A stretch of 12,058 nucleotides of DNA, taken from contig JAEERB010000070.1 of assembly GCA_016285615.1 (NCBI GenBank), forward strand, positions 1 through 12,058, given 5' to 3'. This DNA comes from Bacteroidales bacterium. Lineage in GTDB: Bacteria > Bacteroidota > Bacteroidia > Bacteroidales > WCHB1-69. Positions 7,021 through 12,058 of this stretch are shown here, in pieces (position 1 is the first letter of the stretch; the number at the start of each line of letters is the position of its first letter). A program made the translations under genes and the position numbers. A model generated the notes under the pieces. It did no database searches. It saw only the letters and a list, made by a program, of their open reading frames with translations, and was not told the origin of the DNA.

Positions 7021-7080
7021 TCCATAACTCCATAACTCTTAACTCCTTAATTTCTTAACTTCTCACTTCTCACTATTCAC
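7021..7080. repeat. Degenerate repeat array 2 (TCCATAAC to TTCTCAC type)
   Basis: Two eight-base units TCCATAAC (7021-7028, 7029-7036) are followed by TCTTAAC (7037-7043), TCCTTAA (7044-7050) and TTTCTTAAC (7051-7059). Two TTCTCAC copies (7060-7066, 7067-7073) and TATTCAC (7074-7080) end the array. The units look related by slippage and point change. On the + strand the block has only one G-free pyrimidine/A vocabulary, so it would be largely unstructured as RNA. It fills much of the arcC-arcB gap. Confidence 0.65.
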
Positions 7081-7123
7081 TTGACATCACAATATATTTC
7101 ATAACTTAATAAATATCAATACC

Positions 7124-8125
7124 ATGGCATTTAATTTAAGAAACAGAAACTTTTTGAAACTGTTAGATTTCACTCCTGCTGAAATCAGATTCTTGTTGAC
7201 TTTGGCTGCTGATTTGAAAAAAGCCAAATATACGGGTACGGAACAACCTACCTTGAAAGGCAAAAACATCGTTCTGCTTTTTGAGAAGGATTCTACCAGA
7301 ACTCGCTGCTCATTTGAGGTGGCCGCTTTGGACCAAGGCGCTCATGTAACTTACCTGGGACCTTCGGGCTCGCAAATGGGTAAGAAAGAATCGATGAAGG
7401 ATACCGCTCGCGTATTGGGCCGTATTTATGACGGTATCGAGTATCGCGGTTATTCTCAAGAGATTGTGGAAGCTCTCGGTAAATACGCTGGTGTGCCCGT
7501 ATGGAACGGTCTGACCACTGAATTCCACCCGACACAAATCCTGGCAGACTTCCTGACCATGATGGAACACAGCGACAAACCTCTGCACCAGATTTCATTC
7601 TGCTACCTCGGCGATGCCCGCAACAACATGGGTAACTCGTTGATGGTGGGTGCCGCCAAGATGGGTATGGACTTCAGAGCCGCTGCCCCCAAGGCTTGCC
7701 AACCTGATGAGAAACTGGTAGCACAATGCCGCGAAATCGCAAAGGAAACTGGTGCCAAGATAACTATCACTGAGAATGTTGACGAAGCCGTTAAGGGCGT
7801 TGACTTCCTCTATACCGACGTTTGGGTATCAATGGGCGAGCCCGCCGAAGTTTGGGCTGAGCGTATTAAACTGTTGACTCCCTATCAGGTCAATATGGAT
7901 GTTGTTAAGAAAACCGGTAATCCCAATGTTAAATTCCTCCACTGCCTGCCTTCATTCCATAACAGAGAAACTGTTATCGGTGAGGATATCTACCAAAAAT
8001 ATGGCATCGAAGCTATGGAAGTTACCGACGAAGTATTCGAATCACCGATGTCAATCGTATTCGATGAAGCCGAAAACAGACTCCATACCATCAAGGCAGT
8101 CATGGTGGCTACTTTGGGCAAATAA
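7124..8125 (+). CDS. arcB: Ornithine carbamoyltransferase, catabolic type
   Basis: The 333-residue enzyme interconverts citrulline plus phosphate with ornithine plus carbamoyl phosphate. Carbamoyl phosphate binding is marked by STRTR (57-61) and HPTQ (135-138). Ornithine binding and catalysis are marked by [10 protein letters not shown] (163-172), DVWVSMGE (232-239), HCLPSF (273-278) and an ENRLHTIKA tail. The N-terminus [20 protein letters not shown] and the [19 protein letters not shown] and EYRGY segments resemble the catabolic ArcB of Pseudomonas more than anabolic ArgF. Placement next to carbamate kinase agrees. One small oddity is HCLPS where HCLPA is usual. A biosynthetic role cannot be excluded from sequence. 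The next gene begins nine bases after the stop, suggesting one transcript. Confidence 0.94.
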   Translation: MAFNLRNRNFLKLLDFTPAEIRFLLTLAADLKKAKYTGTEQPTLKGKNIVLLFEKDSTRTRCSFEVAALDQGAHVTYLGPSGSQMGKKESMKDTARVLGRIYDGIEYRGYSQEIVEALGKYAGVPVWNGLTTEFHPTQILADFLTMMEHSDKPLHQISFCYLGDARNNMGNSLMVGAAKMGMDFRAAAPKACQPDEKLVAQCREIAKETGAKITITENVDEAVKGVDFLYTDVWVSMGEPAEVWAERIKLLTPYQVNMDVVKKTGNPNVKFLHCLPSFHNRETVIGEDIYQKYGIEAMEVTDEVFESPMSIVFDEAENRLHTIKAVMVATLGK

Positions 8126-8134
8126 TTTTGAATC

Positions 8135-8554
8135 ATGAAACATCTTGCAGTAGTTTTAGGAATAATGGTTTGTGTGCTGACCTTGTCGGCGCAGAATAAG
8201 GCCGATGACATCGTCGGTTACTATTATTCTGTTGATCCTTTTTCGAAAGAGGGTTCACAGACTTATATTTACAAGACTGCTGACGGAAAATACGAAGGGA
8301 AGGTTTGTTGGGTGGAAAACGTTGAGAAAAAGAGCTTCCTTGGTCATGTATTTCTCAAAAACCTCTCTTTCAATGTGAAAGAGAATGAGTGGCAGAATGG
8401 TGTCATCAAGTATCCTGGCAAAAGCGGTACCTACAAGATGTACATGAAGTTTGACGGTGAAAACCGACTGAAAGTACGCGGGTACTGGGGCGTGGCCATG
8501 TTGGGGAAAACGATGCACTGGACCAAAGAATCCGCTCAGCGGGTCCAACAATGA
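8135..8554 (+). CDS. Small exported DUF2147-type protein
   Basis: The 139-residue product has a signal peptide (about 1-20, MKHLAVVLGIMVCVLTLSAQ) and no further membrane segment, so it is probably periplasmic. The mature part fits the DUF2147 pattern: DDIVGYYYS near the N-terminus, then DGKYEGKVCWVENV (about 50-63), WQNGVIKYPGKSGTYK (about 86-101) and LKVRGYWGVAMLGKTMHWTK (about 112-131). DUF2147 proteins are small beta-rich domains whose biochemical role I do not know. The gene starts nine bases after arcB and a terminator follows, so it is likely the last gene of the arc cluster. Whether it has a part in citrulline use or is only transcribed with it cannot be told. Confidence 0.85.
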   Translation: MKHLAVVLGIMVCVLTLSAQNKADDIVGYYYSVDPFSKEGSQTYIYKTADGKYEGKVCWVENVEKKSFLGHVFLKNLSFNVKENEWQNGVIKYPGKSGTYKMYMKFDGENRLKVRGYWGVAMLGKTMHWTKESAQRVQQ

Positions 8555-8575
8555 TAATTCCCTCTAATTCTTGTA

Positions 8576-8612
8576 AAAGCGGCAGAATTTTATTCCGCCG
8601 CTTTTTTTGTTT
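8576..8612 (+). terminator. Intrinsic terminator of the arcC-arcB-DUF2147 cluster
   Basis: AAAGCGGCAGAA (8576-8587) pairs with TTCCGCCGCTTT (8593-8604). The stem has one A-C mismatch and a five-base loop, with a strong eight-pair GC-rich core. A run of seven T follows (8602-8608). It lies 21 bases after the DUF2147 stop. Its tail overlaps the next promoter region. Confidence 0.9.
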
Positions 8613-8632
8613 CAAAAAATTATGTACATTTG
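8607..8632 (+). promoter_or_regulatory. Promoter of the secreted-protein/receptor operon
   Basis: TACATTTG (8625-8632) followed by CA matches the TAnnTTTG -7 element. TTG at 8607-8609, in the terminator T-run, is the only nearby -33 candidate; at 15 bases it is closer than the usual 19-21. Transcription would start near 8639. This rules out the TTG at 8630 as translation start of the following gene and favours GTG at 8660. Confidence 0.65.
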
Positions 8633-8659
8633 CAAGTTGTTTCATTTATTAGTAGAAGA

Positions 8660-10294
8660 GTGAAAAGATTACTGTTGATTGCTGTTTTGATTGGGTTGGG
8701 AGCGTGGCTTTTGCCTGCTCACGGACAAATTGTAACTTCCAGTTCCAAAGGTCAACTGCCGCAAACACTGATTCAAGATGTGCTGAAAGGCGATGGCGTT
8801 TATTTTTTGAATGGTAAGTTCAACTGGGACGGCGACACAATCAAAACCGATCAGATTGGTACTTTTACCAACGGTGATGCTTTCTCTTCTTTCCCCTTTA
8901 AGGATGGAATAATTCTTTGCACAGGTAAGGTAGGAGTGGCCGATGGCCCCAACAACTCGGGAAGTAAGACACTGCAATGCGCGCAGAGCACTTCGCTACG
9001 CGACCCCGACTTGCAGGCGATCAACCCGACAAGCTATTTCGCCACCACCACGGTGCTGGAATTCGACTTTATGTCAACATCCTCTTCCTTCAACTTTGAG
9101 TATGTTTTTGCCTCGGAAGAGTATCCTGAATATGTTTGTTCTAAATTTAATGACGCTTTCGGTTTCTTCCTTACGGGTTTGGATCCTGTGACTAACACGG
9201 TGACCACCAAGAATATCGCTGTTGTTCCCGGTAGCGTTACCGATGAAACGCCCAACGGTTTGCAGGTGGCTATCAATACCATTAACCCTGGCCGTCCTGG
9301 TTCGTCGCACAATCCCGACAATTGCACCTCGCTTGATTTTTCGGAGTTTTATGTGGACAATACAGGGGGTGAATATGTCCAGTTTGACGGTTATACCACT
9401 GCCTTGTCAGCCGGCGCCGACATCGTGCCGTGTGAGACTTACCACATGAAGATTTCCATCGCCAATGCGCAGGACAACTCCTTCGAGTCGGGCGTGTTCA
9501 TCAAGTCCTCCAGCTTCTCTAGTGTCGATATTGAGTATATCCAACACTATGATATTGAAAGCCAGCAACGTCTGATTGAAGGTTGCAATGACATGGACTT
9601 GGAAATCAAATTGGCGTATCCAGTTGATTATGACATTAATATCGAGTTGGAAACCTCTGGCACGGCTACGGAAGGCGAGGATTATGAGGCACTAAATCAT
9701 AATTTTACCATTCACGCTGGCGAGACTTCTGCCATCATTCCCTTTAGAACCATTCAAGATGATGTCCCCGAACTTCGCGAGTCGGTGCTGTTGGATATCA
9801 ATATCGTCTTCTGCGGTATCAAGTCCGCTCGTCGCGTTCGTCTGTCTCTCGATGACCTGACTAGCATTGTCACTGGCTCTGTTTGCGATGAGGAACCCTT
9901 TAATTATCGTGGTGATGTCTATACCCAACCTGGCACATACGAGTATCATCATACGACCTCTTACGGCTGCGATAGTTTGGAACTGCTCATTCTTGACACC
10001 AAACACTGTCCTTGTAAGGTTGAGTTTGTCAATACATTCACACCCAACGATGATGGTGTAAACGATTACTTCGGCTTGGAATTGACGGAAGAGTTTGATT
10101 ATTACCTCTTCTGCATTTACGATCGTTGGGGAGCTGTGGTCTTCAAGACGAAAGATACTACCGAAGTTTGGGATGGCAAGGTAAATGGCCAGCCTGTGTC
10201 AGACGGTGTTTATTACTGGACGTTGAACTATGCCTGCGCCAATGATCCTCAAAAGCGCAAATTCCAGCAGGGTTCCATTACGCTGATACGTTAG
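8660..10294 (+). CDS. Secreted choice-of-anchor-L protein with T9SS type B sorting domain
   Basis: Read from GTG at 8660, the protein has 544 residues and begins with a clean signal peptide, MKRLLLIAVLIGLGAWLLPAHG, cut near residue 22. The open frame extends upstream to a TTG at 8630, but that codon lies inside the -7 promoter element. A choice-of-anchor-L domain spans about 35-285, with the signature FASEEYPEYVCSKFNDAFGF (150-169). A Calx-beta-like segment follows (about 305-400, including GTATEGEDYEALN and HAGETSAIIPF). Next is a CDEEPFNYRG to GCDSLELLIL module typical of T9SS cargo (about 409-446). The C-terminal sorting domain (about 455-544) includes FTPNDDGVNDYF, YDRWGAVVF and SDGVYYWTLNY. 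It is predicted to be secreted through the type IX system and held at the surface or released. A TonB-dependent receptor follows after 10 bases. The substrate is unknown. Confidence 0.93.
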   Translation: MKRLLLIAVLIGLGAWLLPAHGQIVTSSSKGQLPQTLIQDVLKGDGVYFLNGKFNWDGDTIKTDQIGTFTNGDAFSSFPFKDGIILCTGKVGVADGPNNSGSKTLQCAQSTSLRDPDLQAINPTSYFATTTVLEFDFMSTSSSFNFEYVFASEEYPEYVCSKFNDAFGFFLTGLDPVTNTVTTKNIAVVPGSVTDETPNGLQVAINTINPGRPGSSHNPDNCTSLDFSEFYVDNTGGEYVQFDGYTTALSAGADIVPCETYHMKISIANAQDNSFESGVFIKSSSFSSVDIEYIQHYDIESQQRLIEGCNDMDLEIKLAYPVDYDINIELETSGTATEGEDYEALNHNFTIHAGETSAIIPFRTIQDDVPELRESVLLDINIVFCGIKSARRVRLSLDDLTSIVTGSVCDEEPFNYRGDVYTQPGTYEYHHTTSYGCDSLELLILDTKHCPCKVEFVNTFTPNDDGVNDYFGLELTEEFDYYLFCIYDRWGAVVFKTKDTTEVWDGKVNGQPVSDGVYYWTLNYACANDPQKRKFQQGSITLIR

Positions 10295-10304
10295 ATCTCG
10301 ACCT

Positions 10305-12058
10305 GTGAAACGACTGGCTCTCTTTTTGTTGTTTGTTTTGCTGTCGTCTTTTTCCTTTGCCCAGCATTTTTCTGTTTCAGGTGTTATCAAAGATGCCGCT
10401 AATGGCGAAACACTACCAGGAGTCTATGTGGTTATGCAGCCTGCATACGTCCACGCAGAGACAAAAGGGGCGGTAACGAATAAAGCTGGTTTTTATTCTG
10501 TTACGCTTGATACGGGTGTCTATGTTTTGCATATAGCCTATTTGGGTTATAAAGAGGTTACAGATACAATCTATTTGTATAATAATCATGCACTTAATTT
10601 TGAATTGCAACCTTCTGCTGTGGTGACCGACGAAGTGGTGGTGACGGCCCAGCGCGATGACCATAATGTGACGAGCATCGAGGTGGGAAAGATGGAGATG
10701 AAGATTGAAACGGTAAAGGCGTTGCCCGCGCTGTTTGGCGAAGTGGATGTGCTGAAATCCATACAGTTGCTGCCTGGTGTGCAGTCGGCGACGGAAGGTA
10801 ATACGGGCTTTTATGTCCGCGGTGGCGGCCCCGACCAGAACTTGATATTGTTGGATGAAGCCACTATCTATAATGCGGGCCACCTGTTTGGTTTTTTCTC
10901 TGTGTTTAATGGCGACGCCGTGAAAAGCGTGGAGATTACAAAGTCGGGAATGCCCGCCTATTATGGTGGTCGCTTGGCCTCTATTTTGGATGTTTATCAG
11001 AAAGAAGGCAATTTGAAAAAATACCAGGTGGATGGCGGTATCGGCCTTATTTTTTCGCGTCTGACAGTGCAGGGGCCTATCAAGAAAAATGTGGCGTCGT
11101 TCATTGTGTCGGCACGCCGTACTTACGCCGATGTGCTGATGCAGCCTTTTTTGAAGAAGAGTTCTCCCATGAAGGGGATGAAGTTCTATTTCTACGATTT
11201 GAATGCCAAAATCAACTGGATAATAAACGATAAGCATCGCCTCTATTTAGGCGCTTACTATGGAAATGACAAGTACGGCTTCAAGTCCAAGTCGGGCGAT
11301 ACGAAGGCTATCTTCAATTGGGGCAATGCAGCCGTTTCGTTGCGTTGGAACTATATCATCACACCGCAGCTTTTCTTGAATACGTCGGCAAGTTTTACCA
11401 ATTATGATTTCGGTACGACTATGCAAATGTCTGTGTATGAGTTTAATCTCAAATCGGGTGTGCGCGACTACTCCCTGAAGAGCGAACTGACTTATTTGCC
11501 ATCATTCCCTCATCAGTTCAAGTTTGGTGTGCATTATGTTTTCCATACGCTCTTTCCTAATAGCTACGATGTTCATGCCGGTGATGCCGCCACGTTATCG
11601 CTGCCAACGTCCAAACCCTATTATGCCCACGATTTGTCAGTTTATGCCAATGATGAGTTCGAGGTATGTCGCTGGCTAAAAGTGAATGCTGGCTTGCGTT
11701 ATACTTTTTTCGCGCATATTGGGTCGTTTACGCGTTATGTGTTGGATGATACCTATGCCGTAGTCGATTCTATCATATATCGCCCTGGCCAGTTGGTGAA
11801 GGCCTACAATTCGGCGGAACCTCGCTTGTCGTTGCGCTTCTTGATTGATTCTGCCACCTCCATCAAGGCCTCCTACACGATGAACTATCAGTATCTGCAT
11901 CAGGCCTCCATGGCCACCGTGTCGCTGCCCACCGATGTGTGGATGCCGTCAACCGACATTGTGAAGCCTCAAATCGGTCATCAGGTGTCGCTGGGTTTTT
12001 ATCGCAACTTCCGCCGCAACATGTTCGAAACTTCGGTCGATTTCTACTATAAATGGCT
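10305..12058 (+). CDS. TonB-dependent outer-membrane receptor, 3'-truncated by window end
   Basis: The frame is open from GTG at 10305 to the window edge (584 codons, no stop). GTG is the first possible start after an in-frame TGA at 10284, and the next ATG falls inside a conserved domain. A signal peptide (1-19, MKRLALFLLFVLLSSFSFA) precedes a carboxypeptidase regulatory-like domain (about 22-102: SGVIKDAANGETLPGVYVV). A TonB-box-like DEVVVTA (109-115) comes next. The plug (about 125-235) has LLPGVQS, FYVRGGGPDQNLILLDE and YYGGRLASILDV. The visible part of the barrel contains strands such as SFIVSARRTYADVL. The protein should import an unknown ligand across the outer membrane. It is probably translated from the same mRNA as the preceding T9SS protein. 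No SusD is seen upstream. It is a paralogue of the receptor at 3352-5655. Confidence 0.93.
   Translation, partial: MKRLALFLLFVLLSSFSFAQHFSVSGVIKDAANGETLPGVYVVMQPAYVHAETKGAVTNKAGFYSVTLDTGVYVLHIAYLGYKEVTDTIYLYNNHALNFELQPSAVVTDEVVVTAQRDDHNVTSIEVGKMEMKIETVKALPALFGEVDVLKSIQLLPGVQSATEGNTGFYVRGGGPDQNLILLDEATIYNAGHLFGFFSVFNGDAVKSVEITKSGMPAYYGGRLASILDVYQKEGNLKKYQVDGGIGLIFSRLTVQGPIKKNVASFIVSARRTYADVLMQPFLKKSSPMKGMKFYFYDLNAKINWIINDKHRLYLGAYYGNDKYGFKSKSGDTKAIFNWGNAAVSLRWNYIITPQLFLNTSASFTNYDFGTTMQMSVYEFNLKSGVRDYSLKSELTYLPSFPHQFKFGVHYVFHTLFPNSYDVHAGDAATLSLPTSKPYYAHDLSVYANDEFEVCRWLKVNAGLRYTFFAHIGSFTRYVLDDTYAVVDSIIYRPGQLVKAYNSAEPRLSLRFLIDSATSIKASYTMNYQYLHQASMATVSLPTDVWMPSTDIVKPQIGHQVSLGFYRNFRRNMFETSVDFYYKW

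Noticed and set aside
6968..7080. CRISPR array between arcC and arcB
   Set aside because: The repeats are seven or eight bases in direct tandem with no unique spacers, and no cas genes are present.
7081..7100. TTGACA-like start and TATATTTC as an arcB promoter
   Set aside because: The final G of TAnnTTTG is replaced by C and the spacing is only nine bases; not supportable.
10413..11237. Antisense frame of 274 codons
   Set aside because: It mirrors the second TonB-dependent receptor, whose forward frame has signal peptide, regulatory and plug motifs. The antisense product is a shadow.

Overview
The window looks like a chromosomal segment from a member of the Bacteroidota, probably Bacteroidales or a close relative. 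Several independent features point there. Promoters have the TAnnTTTG -7 element. Shine-Dalgarno sequences are not obvious. Two TonB-dependent receptors carry an N-terminal carboxypeptidase-like regulatory domain. One secreted protein ends in a type B type IX secretion (T9SS/Por) sorting domain. The ribosomal proteins and EF-G read like Bacteroidota family members. The genus cannot be fixed from the sequence alone. All genes are on the + strand.

Region 1 (1-3313) is the str operon: the 3' end of rpsL (S12), then rpsG (S7), fusA (EF-G) and rpsJ (S10, GTG start). The rpsL-rpsG gap holds two hairpins and a ten-codon ORF. After rpsJ come three consecutive hairpins, the last being a strong intrinsic terminator. 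The rplC gene expected next in the S10 operon is absent; a new transcription unit starts instead.

Region 2 (3324-5655) is a single gene for a non-SusC-type TonB-dependent outer-membrane receptor. Its promoter is embedded in the tail of the ribosomal terminator.

Region 3 (5728-5900) is a self-contained tRNA-Asp(GTC) unit with its own promoter and terminator.

Region 4 (5970-8612) is a catabolic cluster: carbamate kinase (arcC), catabolic ornithine carbamoyltransferase (arcB) and a small exported DUF2147-type protein, closed by a terminator. The two enzymes would turn citrulline plus phosphate into ornithine and carbamoyl phosphate, then make ATP. Arginine deiminase and an exchanger are not in the window. 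The arcC-arcB gap is filled with heptameric tandem repeats.

Region 5 (8625-12058, continuing past the edge) is a probable operon. A secreted choice-of-anchor-L protein with a T9SS type B sorting domain is followed after 10 bases by a second, paralogous TonB-dependent receptor, truncated by the window end. This cell-surface pair of unknown ligand is the least described part of the window.

No insertion sequence, integrase, CRISPR array, rRNA or phage gene was seen. Every gap between genes is shorter than 300 bases.
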